From CBDCMJ01 sp965224325 (GTDB taxonomy: Bacteria; Chloroflexota; Dehalococcoidia; Lucifugimonadales; UBA3495): 64,000 bases of DNA. Made by a program: the position numbers and the translations under genes. Under the pieces are notes generated by a model. It saw only the letters and a list, made by a program, of their open reading frames with translations. It had not been told where the DNA came from and did not search any database. Location: NCBI GenBank assembly GCA_965224325.1, contig CBDCYT010000015.1, positions 178,008-242,007 on the forward strand, in the 5' to 3' direction. Below, piece after piece: positions 35,506 to 44,060 of the stretch (positions are counted from its first letter, which is position 1; each line of letters begins with the position of its first letter).

Positions 35506-36270
35506 CTACGATTCTTCCTGGTACCTCTCCAGGACCTCTGGGGAGAAGTCGGCGTTGGTGTAGGCCTTCTGAATGTCGGCCAACTCCTCCAGACTATCCA
35601 AGAGGCGGAGCGTTTGCTCTGCCTCCTTGTCCCCTAGAGGTATGCTGGACTTGGGGACCATGGAGATTTCCGACGCTTCCAGGGAGGCGCTTTCCGACTC
35701 CAGAATCTGGCGAACTTTCAACAGCTGATCGGGGGCTGTGATGATCTCCAGCAATCCGTCTTCCAGTTTCACGTCGTCGGCTCCGGCGTCGATGGCCAAC
35801 AGACTCAACTCTTCTCCCTGCGCCTCACCGTTCATTTCGAGGGTAATGAGGCCCTTGGACTCGAAGTTCCAAGCGACGCAACCACTCTCGCCCAGATTGC
35901 CGCCGCCACGTGTGAAGGTTGACCTCACTTCCGCGGCGGTGCGGTTGCGGTTGGTAGTTAGGGCTTGCAGCAAGATTGCGCCGCCCCCGGGACCGTATCC
36001 CTCGTAAATGATCTCTTCCAACTGCTCCCCGGACTCACCTTCGCCGCCGGCCCGTTTGATCGCCCTGGTAATGTTTTCCAGGGGCATATTGTTGGCCTTG
36101 GCTTTGTCAACAGCCAATCGAAGCCGGAAGTTCATGTCGGGGTCCTGACCGCCTCCCTCGCGGACTGCTAGGGCGATGTCCTTGCTTAGCTTGGTGAACA
36201 TCGCGCCCCGCTTGACGTCGGCGGCTCCCTTACGGTGCTTGATTGTTGACCATTTGGAGTGGCCGGACAT
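35506..36270 (-). CDS. yebC: YebC/PmpR family DNA-binding regulator
   Basis: A 254-residue YebC protein (MSGHSKWSTIKHRKGAAD at the N-terminus, NIARAIKRA-like NITRAIKRAGG, EGYGPGG). Family members bind DNA as regulators, and some help ribosomes at proline-rich stalls. ATG 36270 is chosen because aggaggt lies seven bases upstream; a GTG three codons earlier lies next to that site and is unlikely. First gene of yebC-ruvC-ruvA. Confidence 0.95.
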   Translation of the reverse strand: MSGHSKWSTIKHRKGAADVKRGAMFTKLSKDIALAVREGGGQDPDMNFRLRLAVDKAKANNMPLENITRAIKRAGGEGESGEQLEEIIYEGYGPGGGAILLQALTTNRNRTAAEVRSTFTRGGGNLGESGCVAWNFESKGLITLEMNGEAQGEELSLLAIDAGADDVKLEDGLLEIITAPDQLLKVRQILESESASLEASEISMVPKSSIPLGDKEAEQTLRLLDSLEELADIQKAYTNADFSPEVLERYQEES

Positions 36271-36355
36271 ATGGCGCACCTCCTCTAGACGGGACTAGGT
36301 TTCTCGCAGTTGCTATGGAGCGATTTTAGCACCGGGCGGCAAGGGGGTCAAAAGA

Positions 36356-36871
36356 CTAGCGGAGCCCCTCCGGTAACCGCACCAACATCGTCCCCTGATC
36401 TAGTCGGACGTCGCAAACGACTTCCGCTAAGGCCGGAACCAATATCTCGCCGGAACCGGCGGACACCACGTACACGTCGTTGCTGCCCGTCTCTAAAATC
36501 TCGCTTATCAGCCCAAGCTCTTCGCCTTCCTCGGTAATCACTTTCAGGCCCAACAGCTGAAAATGGAAATATTCGCCTTCAGGAAGATTAGGGACCGAGG
36601 TTTGCGGAATCGTTATTCCTTGGCCCACCAAATCCTGGGCCGCCTCGAGGGAGTCGACACCGTGAAATTTCAGGATCACCAGCTGAGAAGAGATCCGGTT
36701 CGAGGAGATTATCGTGCAGGGGTTGCCGCGGATGTACAGGCTTTGGCCCTCGCTGAACCTGTGGGGAACGTCGCTTAAAACCTTCGCCCTGACCTCACCC
36801 CTTAAGCCATGAACCCCAATGACCTGGCCTACGATGACGGACGTCGGTCCAACGGGAATGGCGTCTGTCAC
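36356..36871 (-). CDS. rimM: Ribosome maturation factor RimM
   Basis: A 171-residue 30S maturation factor. The N-terminal domain (VGQVIGVHGLRGEVRAKVLSD) and the C-terminal PRC-barrel (GEYFHFQLLGLKVI, NDVYVV, ILVPALAEVV) are both complete. Third gene of rpsP-khpA-rimM. The usual next genes trmD and rplS are absent; yebC follows instead. Confidence 0.94.
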   Translation of the reverse strand: MTDAIPVGPTSVIVGQVIGVHGLRGEVRAKVLSDVPHRFSEGQSLYIRGNPCTIISSNRISSQLVILKFHGVDSLEAAQDLVGQGITIPQTSVPNLPEGEYFHFQLLGLKVITEEGEELGLISEILETGSNDVYVVSAGSGEILVPALAEVVCDVRLDQGTMLVRLPEGLR

Positions 36872-36923
36872 GGGGTGTTCCTAGGTACAGAGGCAGCCAA
36901 CGGAAATAGCCCTGACCCGGCGC

Positions 36924-37151
36924 CTATACTATCTCCAGAATGGCGTGGGAGTCGTCCTTCACCGCCGCCACCCGTAATAATACCCGCATCGCCTGAGCAA
37001 CTCTCCCCTGACGCCCGATGACCTTGCCTTTGTCCTCCGGGGCTACCTCAAGGCGAAGCACCACCCGCCCGTCCTCTATCGACTCGGTCACCTGGACCGC
37101 GTCAGGATTGCTCGCTAGGGAGCGGGCTATGTATTCAATCAGCTCTTTCAT
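36924..37151 (-). CDS. khpA: KH-domain RNA-binding protein KhpA
   Basis: A 75-residue single-KH protein (YlqC/KhpA) with LEVAPEDKGKVIGRQGRVAQ (the GxxG loop is IGRQGR). It is an RNA chaperone that often partners KhpB. ATG 37151 overlaps the rpsP stop by four bases, so its translation is coupled to S16. Confidence 0.93.
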   Translation of the reverse strand: MKELIEYIARSLASNPDAVQVTESIEDGRVVLRLEVAPEDKGKVIGRQGRVAQAMRVLLRVAAVKDDSHAILEIV

Positions 37152-37555
37152 TCCTCAGCGGTCTCGACGTCTGCTTCGGTTGTGGAGGTTTCGTCTTCAA
37201 CAGTTGCTTGGACCGTATCGCTCTGGCTGACCGCCTCCGTTCTCACCATGGTGGCGCTGGTGGGGACGGCTTCGGTCGTCGAAGAACCGGCTGCAGTACC
37301 GAAGGACGGCGCCCTATCGAGAATTCCGGATTTGTCCAGGATGCGTTTCACCGCGTCGGAGGGCTGGGCGCCCTCTCCCAACCACCGGGCCGCCCTGTCC
37401 TCTTTGAGGGATATAGCCGGCGGGTCTTTCATTGGATCGTAATTGCCGATCCATTCCAGATACTTGCCGTCCCTTGGTGCGGCGGAATCCGCCACCACGA
37501 TACGGTACGACGGATGTCCCTTTTTCCCCACCCTTCTGAGCCGAATTCGAAGCAT
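37148..37555 (-). CDS. rpsP: 30S ribosomal protein S16 with long acidic tail
   Basis: 135 residues from ATG 37555. The S16 core (MLRIRLRRVGKKGHPSYRI, GNYDPMKDPP, LGEGAQPSDAVKRIL) ends near residue 85. About 50 Thr/Glu/Ala-rich residues follow, an acidic and probably disordered tail unusual for S16. The site 'gagaga' precedes the start. It leads rpsP-khpA-rimM from its own promoter at 37598-37626. Confidence 0.95.
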   Translation of the reverse strand: MLRIRLRRVGKKGHPSYRIVVADSAAPRDGKYLEWIGNYDPMKDPPAISLKEDRAARWLGEGAQPSDAVKRILDKSGILDRAPSFGTAAGSSTTEAVPTSATMVRTEAVSQSDTVQATVEDETSTTEADVETAEE

Positions 37556-37597
37556 ATACTCTCTCACATACCCTATGCCGGTCACGCGATAGGGAGG

Positions 37598-37626
37598 ATT
37601 TTAAGCCGGGTCTAGATGGTTGTCAA
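37598..37626 (-). promoter_or_regulatory. rpsP operon promoter
   Basis: TTGACA (37626-37621) and TAAAAT (37603-37598) are separated by 17 bp, close to sigma-70 consensus. It lies between the terminator of the upstream small RNA unit and the rpsP start, so rpsP has its own transcription start. Confidence 0.75.
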
Positions 37627-37651
37627 TCTCCGGATTCACGTTGAGTGTGCC

Positions 37652-37687
37652 TAAAAACAAAGTAAAACCCCTGTCCGTGCAGGGGTT
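37652..37687 (-). terminator. Intrinsic terminator of the small transcription unit
   Basis: On the minus strand an 8-bp perfect stem (aacccctg / caggggtt) with a 6-base loop is followed by ttactttgttttta. It ends transcription coming from the promoter at 37992-38021. Confidence 0.75.
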
Positions 37688-37875
37688 CCGCTGTCAACCA
37701 GTCGATTATTGAACGCTTACCGATGGGTTAAACCGAGTTTTCGCCGACGTGAAAAGAAAATCGGGCCCAGCCAACCTGTCGGGGAAACCCCTGCTAGATA
37801 CTCTAGGTCCAAGGGGCGATGATAGACATTTGGTCTGGGCCCGACGAACGGGTTCTCGTATGTTTAGGAGGTCCT

Positions 37876-37947
37876 TTAGGAGACGATCACCTCGTCGTGT
37901 CCAGACAGATGCCTATCATCGCCCCTGCGTGTTAAACTAACTTTCAT
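37876..37947 (-). CDS. 23-residue peptide in the structured RNA
   Basis: ATG 37947 follows aggaggtg by seven bases. The product is basic then acidic (begins MKVSLTRRGDD, ends DEVIVS) and stops at TAA 37878-37876. Most of its codons form the 5' arm of the long hairpin, so translation would open the structure. The peptide resembles nothing I know. A leader-peptide role is inferred. Confidence 0.5.
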   Translation of the reverse strand: MKVSLTRRGDDRHLSGHDEVIVS

Positions 37948-37991
37948 TCTTGATCACCTCCTCTTTTTAGATTCCGCCAAGCGGTAGACGT

Positions 37992-38021
37992 ATTTTATCA
38001 ATGGAATTTACCTTCTGTCAA
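37992..38021 (-). promoter_or_regulatory. Promoter of the structured small RNA
   Basis: TTGACA (38021-38016) and TAAAAT (37997-37992) with an 18-bp spacer. This near-consensus pair predicts a start near 37985, about 38 bases before the peptide ATG. Confidence 0.75.
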
Positions 38022-38054
38022 GATAATTTTTTCACGCGAGGGCGTGGTTAGGTA

Positions 38055-39110
38055 ATGCCGAGTAGGCCGGTGCGCCTGGTGTTCATGGGCACTCCGCAGG
38101 ACGTCGTTCCCGTCTTGGAGGCGCTGCTCTCTGCGCCAGACGTGCAGCTGGCGGCCGTGTATACGCCGCCCAATCGGCCTAGGGGCCGGGGGCGTCCCAC
38201 TGAGATGCCACCGGTAAAAAGCTTTGCGGAGGCGCGGGGCTTACTGGTGCGCCAACCCGAAAGCCTGAGACCGGAGTCTGTTCAAGAGGAGCTGGCGGAG
38301 CTTCGCCCTGATATCATCGTGGTTGCCGCCTACGGCAAGCTGCTGCCGCCTTCGGTGCTGCGCATCCCGCCGGGAGGATGTGTTAACCTTCACCCTTCAC
38401 TTCTGCCCAGGTACCGCGGTCCGTCCCCGGTGGCCACGGCCATCTTGGATGGAGAGACGGTCTCAGGGATTAGCCTCATGCTGCTGGATGAGGGCATGGA
38501 CACCGGCCCCGTCATCTCCCAAAGGGAGTTCCCTTTAACCGGCCGGGAGAACGCCGGTTCCTTAACTTCGGACCTCTTCCGTTTGGGCGCAGAGGTGTTA
38601 TTGGAATGTCTGGGACCTTGGCTGGATGGCAGGCTCGTTGGCCTGCCCCAGGACGAGGCACTAGCCACCACGACCCGCAAGTTCCAAAGAGACGACGGGG
38701 AAGCCGACTGGAGGCTTCCCGCCACCGCGTTGGAACGGCGCAGCCGCGCTTACTTTCCGTGGCCTGGCCTCTTCACTCAATGGGAGGGAAAGGCGCTGAA
38801 GCTTCTGGATGTGGTCCCGTTACTTCCTTTAAGGGACCAGCCGGTAAGGGACCAGCTAAGGGACCAGCCGGCGAGGGACCAGCTAGGTGGCCCACCGGCA
38901 AGTGACCGGTCGGTGAGTGATCAGAATGCGTCTAACATTCCGCCTGGTCCCGGAAGGGTGGTGGCACATCAGTCGCAGGACGCGCCGGTGGCTGTGGTGA
39001 CCGGAGAGGGCCTGCTGGGGCTCAGGTCGCTCCAGCTGGCAGACCGCCGCGCCGTGAGCGCCCGGGAGTTTCTGCGTGGGCACCCGGGCTTTGTGGGCGC
39101 ACAGCTGTGA
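38055..39110 (+). CDS. fmt: Methionyl-tRNA formyltransferase
   Basis: A 351-residue enzyme that formylates initiator Met-tRNA. The N-terminal Rossmann domain has VFMGTPQDVVP and the folate-site motif NLHPSLLPRYRGPSP; the C-terminal OB domain has RRSRAYFPWPGLFTQW. Between strands of the C-terminal domain (about 257-295) lies an inserted repeat of RDQ(P/L)-type units, encoded by short tandem DNA repeats (38833-38925), not found in typical Fmt. ATG 38055 lacks a strong Shine-Dalgarno. Confidence 0.94.
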   Translation: MPSRPVRLVFMGTPQDVVPVLEALLSAPDVQLAAVYTPPNRPRGRGRPTEMPPVKSFAEARGLLVRQPESLRPESVQEELAELRPDIIVVAAYGKLLPPSVLRIPPGGCVNLHPSLLPRYRGPSPVATAILDGETVSGISLMLLDEGMDTGPVISQREFPLTGRENAGSLTSDLFRLGAEVLLECLGPWLDGRLVGLPQDEALATTTRKFQRDDGEADWRLPATALERRSRAYFPWPGLFTQWEGKALKLLDVVPLLPLRDQPVRDQLRDQPARDQLGGPPASDRSVSDQNASNIPPGPGRVVAHQSQDAPVAVVTGEGLLGLRSLQLADRRAVSAREFLRGHPGFVGAQL

Positions 39111-39162
39111 AACCGCAGCGGACGACGGTGTACCCCGAGGAGTAAAGGAGAGTCAGACGAAA

Positions 39163-40110
39163 ATGGCAACAGAGATTCCCTCGGAAGCCCAGGTCTTGGA
39201 ATGGATGTCCTCTCTTAGCAATTGGGGCCGTTGGGGCGATGCGGACCAACTTGGCTGTCTTAACTTGATCACGCCGGCCAAGCGGAAAGCGGCGGCGGGC
39301 CTGGTGCGCGACGGTGTATCGGTGAGCTGTGCCCGGCCTATCGTTACCGACATGGCCGCGGACGTGACCTTCCAGGTGCAGCGGTACATGGTAGACAGCG
39401 GCGAAGGCCGGGATACCGATCCGCCGGAGCGCAAGTTTACCCGGCGTGGGGCCGGGGAGTTCATCGGCATGGTGTTTCACGGTCAGACCATAACCCACAT
39501 CGACGCCATGTCTCACTACTCTTGGCAGGGACAGATGTACAACGGCACGCCGGCCAACCAAGTCACTTCCCGCGAAGGAGCCCAGAGTCATTCCATCGAA
39601 GCAGCCGCTGAGGGCATTGTAACCCGGGGAGTGCTGCTGGACATTCCTTTGACCAGGGGAGTGGATTGGCTGGACCCGGATAGTCCGGTCAAGCCCGAGG
39701 ACCTGGACGCGGCGGAGCGACTCCACCAGGTGGAAGTGCAAGAGGGCGACGTCCTGCTGGTGAGAACGGGAAATTACCGGAAGCGACTGGAAAGAGGGCC
39801 TGTGCCCAATACTGAACCCGGCGTCGCTTGCCAAGTTGCGTGTGCCCCATGGTTGAGGGAACGCGGGGTGGCGATGTTAGGATCAGACACCCCGAATGAC
39901 GTACGCCCGAGTCAATATGCCACCATAGGCTCCCCCATCCACGTCACCTGCCTGGTCACCATGGGGTTATGGCTAATCGACAACGCCAATCTGGAGCAGC
40001 TCTCACAGGCCTGCTTAGAGCGGGGCCGATACGAGTTCATGCTTACGTTGGCCCCCCTGCGCCTACAAAACGTTACCGGCTCCCCGGTTAACCCGGTTGC
40101 CCTGTTCTGA
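39163..40110 (+). CDS. Cyclase family protein (KynB-like metal-dependent hydrolase)
   Basis: A 315-residue member of the cyclase family (PF04199 type) with the metal-binding HxDxxxH motif HIDAMSH near residues 111-117. Relatives include kynurenine formamidase and isatin hydrolase. This longer form with the N-terminal NWGRWGDADQLGCLN is common in Chloroflexota catabolic clusters; its substrate is unknown. ATG 39163 has 'aaaggaga' upstream; the frame runs further 5' without signal. Confidence 0.87.
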   Translation: MATEIPSEAQVLEWMSSLSNWGRWGDADQLGCLNLITPAKRKAAAGLVRDGVSVSCARPIVTDMAADVTFQVQRYMVDSGEGRDTDPPERKFTRRGAGEFIGMVFHGQTITHIDAMSHYSWQGQMYNGTPANQVTSREGAQSHSIEAAAEGIVTRGVLLDIPLTRGVDWLDPDSPVKPEDLDAAERLHQVEVQEGDVLLVRTGNYRKRLERGPVPNTEPGVACQVACAPWLRERGVAMLGSDTPNDVRPSQYATIGSPIHVTCLVTMGLWLIDNANLEQLSQACLERGRYEFMLTLAPLRLQNVTGSPVNPVALF

Positions 40111-40207
40111 ATTCCGCTAAGTTGCGATGCAGACCGTTCACCATTCGACTCACGGACAGGACGGGCGATGGAGAATGAATTCCATCGCTATGCCTCCCGG
40201 ACCAAAA

Positions 40208-40347
40208 CCTATTCTTGGCAGGCCGCTCCCCAGTTACCGTTGGCCGCAGCGATAACCCAGGGCTCCACCCGTCGTTGCCTATTCTTCGCAGGGCGCTCCC
40301 CAGTTACCGTTGGCCGCAGCGATAGCCCCGGGCTCCACCAGCCGTTG
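40208..40347. repeat. 70-bp tandem duplication upstream of dprA
   Basis: Two adjacent units (40208-40277 and 40278-40347), both starting cctattctt(g/c)gcag and containing ccccagttaccgttggccgc. They differ at few positions. They occupy the centre of the 363-bp gap 40111-40473, which has no gene. Units are contiguous, so this is not a CRISPR. Confidence 0.8.
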
Positions 40348-40473
40348 ATGGAGGACTGAGGATGGCGGCGGGCTCGGGTTGGCGGCGCCAGGTATTCCCC
40401 AAAAATGTGACGCCAACGCCACCGGCGCGGACGAGATTGTTGGTAGTACGAGCGTGTGCTAGAATCCGTAACT

Positions 40474-41583
40474 ATGGAAGATGTTAAGTTCTGGGTTGCC
40501 CTCAACCGCGTCCCCCTACTGGGCACGGTGAGATTCCGGCGCTTGGAATCCCATTTTGGGGATTTACGCAATGCCTGGGAGGCCAGCCCCGGCGAGTTGA
40601 GGGCCGCCGGAATCGAGGAGCGCCCGGCACGGGAGATTGTGGAGGCGCGGGGCCGGGTTACGCCGGACGGCGAAATGGAGCGGTTGAAACAGGCTGGAGT
40701 AAACGCGGTCAATTGGCGCAGCCCAGGCTACCCGCCCCGGTTAAAGGAAATCCCCGACCCTCCGCCGGTGCTTTACTACAAGGGTGACTTACTTCCCAGC
40801 GACGAACGGGCCGTGGCGGTGGTGGGTACACGGGCTCCTACGCCCTACGGCCGCCAAGCCGCGTCAGCGTTGACCGCGGACCTGGCCCGAAGCGGTATCA
40901 CCATAGTTAGCGGAATGGCCCGAGGGATAGACGCCGTTGCCCACCGGACGGCTTTGGATAACGGAGGCCGGACCATCGGCGTGGTGGCGAACGGCCTGGA
41001 CATTATCTACCCGGCGGAGCACGCCGGGTTGTGCCAGCGGGCCCAGGAGCAGGGTGCGTTGGTCAGCGAGTATCCTTTGGGGGTCCAGCCTAACGCGCGC
41101 AGCTTTCCACGCCGTAACCGGTTGATCAGCGGCATGAGCCTGGGAACCCTGGTGATCGAAGCTCCCGAGACCAGTGGCGCCCGTTGGACCGTCCTGCACG
41201 CTTTGGACCAGAACCGGGAGGTATTCTGTGTTCCAGGAAGCATATTCTCGCCGACCAGCCGCTTTACTAACAGAATGATCCAAGAGGGAGCCAAATTGGT
41301 GTCCAGCTACACTGACGTGGTGCAGGAGCTGAACTTGAACGTGGTTGCCCAACAGTATGAATTGCCTTTGGCCGTCGAACCGGAAGACGCGGCCGAAACG
41401 GAGCTACTACGGCACTTGCAAGAGCAACCGTTACATATTGACGATATTCGAAGGATCGCCAGCATGCCGATAACGTCCGTTAGCAGCATGCTGACCATGC
41501 TCGAATTGAAAGGGAAGGTGAAGCAGGTGGGCTGCATGCACTACGTCCGCATGCAAGAGGCCACCCCGGTCTATGGCAACTAA
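40474..41583 (+). CDS. dprA: DNA-processing protein DprA
   Basis: 369 residues. An N-terminal SAM-like helical domain is followed by the Rossmann DprA core (about 112-290): VAVVGTRAPTPYGRQAA, IVSGMARGIDAVAH, GVVANGLDIIYP, FPRRNRLISGMS, which loads RecA onto incoming single strands. A C-terminal winged helix (TELLRHLQEQPLHIDD) follows. Natural uptake genes are not seen, and DprA is often kept without them. topA starts inside its last codons. Confidence 0.94.
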   Translation: MEDVKFWVALNRVPLLGTVRFRRLESHFGDLRNAWEASPGELRAAGIEERPAREIVEARGRVTPDGEMERLKQAGVNAVNWRSPGYPPRLKEIPDPPPVLYYKGDLLPSDERAVAVVGTRAPTPYGRQAASALTADLARSGITIVSGMARGIDAVAHRTALDNGGRTIGVVANGLDIIYPAEHAGLCQRAQEQGALVSEYPLGVQPNARSFPRRNRLISGMSLGTLVIEAPETSGARWTVLHALDQNREVFCVPGSIFSPTSRFTNRMIQEGAKLVSSYTDVVQELNLNVVAQQYELPLAVEPEDAAETELLRHLQEQPLHIDDIRRIASMPITSVSSMLTMLELKGKVKQVGCMHYVRMQEATPVYGN

Positions 41584-43951
41584 TAACTCTCCCACCAAGG
41601 CAGCCGCTAAACCCCGCGGCAAAGCTACAGTTCAAACAGGCGCAAAAGCCCAAGTAGGCGCAAAAGCCCCGGCAGGCGCAAAAACCCGGGCAGGCGCAAA
41701 AGCCGAGACGAGCGCAAAAACCCGGGCAGCCACAAAAACCCAGGCAGCCGCTAAGAGCCGGAAAGGCGCCACAGGGCGAAAACCTCCGGCCCGCTCCAGT
41801 GCCGCCGGTAAGAACCTGGTCATCGTCGAGTCGCCTGCCAAAGCCCGCACCGTGGGGCAAATCTTGGGCAGCAAGTACGTGGTAACCGCGTCTCTAGGGC
41901 ACGTCAGGGACCTTCCCAAAAGTAAGATTGGTGTGGACATCGAGCGCCAATTCGACCCATCATACATAGTCATGCAGGATAAACGGAGCATCGTCAACGA
42001 CTTGAAAAAGGCGGGAAACGAGGCAACGGAGATATATTTAGCCACCGACCCGGACCGGGAAGGAGAGGCCATTTCCTGGCATCTGCAAGCCGCCGCCGAT
42101 TGGGAAAAGCGGCCCGAACCGCCCAAGAGGGTAGTGTTCCATGAAATAACCGAGGAGGCGGTCCAGGAAGCCTTCAATCATCCCCGGGAAATCGATATGC
42201 AGCTGGTTAATGCCCAGCAAGCCCGGCGCATCCTGGATCGCCTGGTGGGCTACCAGATCAGTCCCCTGCTCTGGCGTCGAGTGCAACGGGGTCTGTCGGC
42301 GGGAAGAGTCCAATCCGTCACGCTGCGTATGGTTGTGGAGCGGGAGAAGGATATTCAGAGGTTTGTGCCGGTGGAGTCCTGGACCCTGGAGGCGCAGCTT
42401 CGTAAACGGGCCGGCTCGGATTCGCCCGATGACGGTTTCACCGGAATACTCCACTCGCTAAAAGGACAGAAGGGCAGACTGGCCATAGCCAACGAGGAAA
42501 ACGCCCGCCTCCACGAAGCCAACCTTACCGACGCCAGCTACGCGGTGGTGTCGGTGAAGAAACGGGACGTCCGGCAGCGGCCCACCGCTCCTTTCACCAC
42601 CAGCACCATGCAGCAGGAAGCGGGGCGCAAGCTGCGATTCACCGCTCAAAGGACCATGGTTGTGGCGCAGCAGCTTTACGAGGGTCTTCAGGTGGGGGAC
42701 GCGAGCCCGGTGGGATTGATTACTTACATGCGCACCGACTCCACCCAGGTCGCGGCTTCCGCCTTGACTGAGGTAAGGGCTTACATCGGGAAGCGCTACG
42801 GCAAGGAATATCTACCGGACAAGGCCAGGGTGTACACCAAACGGGCCAAGGCCGCCCAGGAGGCCCATGAGGCTATCCGGCCGACTGCTATCAGCAGGGA
42901 GCCGCAGGCTCTCAAGTCTTATCTCACTACAGAGCAGTTCAACTTATACAAGCTCATTTGGGACCGGATGCTGGCAAGCCAGATGGCCGATGCTAGGTCC
43001 GAAGCCACCACAGCGGATATCGAGGTCACCTGTCAGCAGTCGTCCAACGTCTATATTTTCCGGGCCACCGGCTCCGTGTTGAAGTTTCCCGGATTTCGCA
43101 CCGTGTACCTGGAAAGCCGCGACGACGGCACGCTGGAAGACGGCCGGCAGGCTCTACCTGAGCTGGCCGAAGGCGACCCACTAGACTGTCTCAAGCCGGA
43201 TGCGTTGCAACACTTCACTGAACCTCCGCCGCGATTCACCGAAGCAACGCTGATTAAAGCGATGGAGGAGAACGGCATCGGCCGCCCCAGCACCTTTGCC
43301 CCCACCATCGCGACCCTGCTGGACCGCCACTATGTGAATAAAGAGCAGACCAGGCTAACGCCCACACCTCTGGGTATTACGGTGACCGAGCTTCTGACCG
43401 AATACTTTACCGACATTGTGGACCTGGAATTCACTGCCAAGATGGAGGAAGAACTGGACGAAGTTTCCCGCGGTGAACGGGAGTGGGTTCCCATGCTTGC
43501 CGAGTTCTATTCCCCATTTCAAGCGGCCTTGGACAAAGCACAGGAGTCTATGCCCAGGACCAAGGTGGAGGAAGAGACGGACGAGGTGTGCGAGAACTGC
43601 GGCCGCCCCATGGTCATAAAGACGGGGCGGTTCGGGCGATTCATGGCCTGCACCGGTTTCCCGGAGTGCAAAACCTCCAAACCACTGCTGAAGAAGACTG
43701 GTATTAACTGTCCCAAATGCGGAGGAGACCTTGTGGAGCGGCGTTCCCGGGGCCGAGGGCTTCCTTTCTACGGCTGCTCCCGCTACCCGCAGTGCGACTT
43801 CATTTCCAATAAGAAGCCTCTTCCCGAGCCTTGTCCGGAATGCGGAGGTCTAATGGTGCAAGCCAACCGCACCACAGCCTCCTGCACTACCTGCAGTTGG
43901 AGCGAGGACCTGAAGGAAGAAACTGAAGAGTTGGCCTCCGTGGGGAGTTGA
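41573..43951 (+). CDS. topA: DNA topoisomerase I
   Basis: A 792-residue type IA topoisomerase. The TOPRIM domain begins at KNLVIVESPAKA (~82), the active Tyr lies in GLITYMRTDS near residue 384, and three C-terminal zinc ribbons start at CENCGRPM, CPKCGGDL and CPECGGLM. The N-terminal 80 residues are a Lys/Ala-rich tail containing six 18-bp tandem DNA units (41639-41746; GAKAxx-like), resembling histone-H1-type DNA-binding tails. ATG 41573 overlaps dprA by 11 bases, so they are co-transcribed. Confidence 0.95.
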   Translation: MATNNSPTKAAAKPRGKATVQTGAKAQVGAKAPAGAKTRAGAKAETSAKTRAATKTQAAAKSRKGATGRKPPARSSAAGKNLVIVESPAKARTVGQILGSKYVVTASLGHVRDLPKSKIGVDIERQFDPSYIVMQDKRSIVNDLKKAGNEATEIYLATDPDREGEAISWHLQAAADWEKRPEPPKRVVFHEITEEAVQEAFNHPREIDMQLVNAQQARRILDRLVGYQISPLLWRRVQRGLSAGRVQSVTLRMVVEREKDIQRFVPVESWTLEAQLRKRAGSDSPDDGFTGILHSLKGQKGRLAIANEENARLHEANLTDASYAVVSVKKRDVRQRPTAPFTTSTMQQEAGRKLRFTAQRTMVVAQQLYEGLQVGDASPVGLITYMRTDSTQVAASALTEVRAYIGKRYGKEYLPDKARVYTKRAKAAQEAHEAIRPTAISREPQALKSYLTTEQFNLYKLIWDRMLASQMADARSEATTADIEVTCQQSSNVYIFRATGSVLKFPGFRTVYLESRDDGTLEDGRQALPELAEGDPLDCLKPDALQHFTEPPPRFTEATLIKAMEENGIGRPSTFAPTIATLLDRHYVNKEQTRLTPTPLGITVTELLTEYFTDIVDLEFTAKMEEELDEVSRGEREWVPMLAEFYSPFQAALDKAQESMPRTKVEEETDEVCENCGRPMVIKTGRFGRFMACTGFPECKTSKPLLKKTGINCPKCGGDLVERRSRGRGLPFYGCSRYPQCDFISNKKPLPEPCPECGGLMVQANRTTASCTTCSWSEDLKEETEELASVGS

Positions 43952-44060
43952 CCGGCCAGCCTCCTGGAGTTGTTTTATACAAACACAAACAGAAAATCAG
44001 GCTGAAAATCCGGCCCCCCCAGGCGTTCAGCAGTTTGACGCTCTGGTAGCGCGATATCCT

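Larger units (their letters stand above)
37652..37985 (-). ncRNA. Novel structured small RNA / leader-type transcript
   Basis: A stand-alone ~330-nt minus-strand transcript between a strong promoter and an intrinsic terminator. It carries an extended Shine-Dalgarno (aggaggtgatc, 11 nt complementary to the 16S 3' tail), a 23-codon ORF and a 115-nt hairpin (37812-37926). Stems of the hairpin are 14 bp perfect (aggggcgatgatag / ctatcatcgcccct), then gtctgg/ccagac and cgacga/tcgtcg. The hairpin loop contains a second tail-complementary stretch (gaggtgatc) and a mimic of the anti-SD itself (ggacctcct). It is not tmRNA, 6S, SRP or RNase P by any motif I know. Function unknown; a ribosome-sensing regulator is the leading idea. 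Confidence 0.6.

Noticed and set aside
37951..37970. Plus-strand gatcacctcct as a 16S rRNA 3' end
   Set aside because: No upstream 16S sequence; on the minus strand it is an extended Shine-Dalgarno.
40208..40347. Possible CRISPR
   Set aside because: The two units are adjacent with no spacer; it is a tandem duplication.
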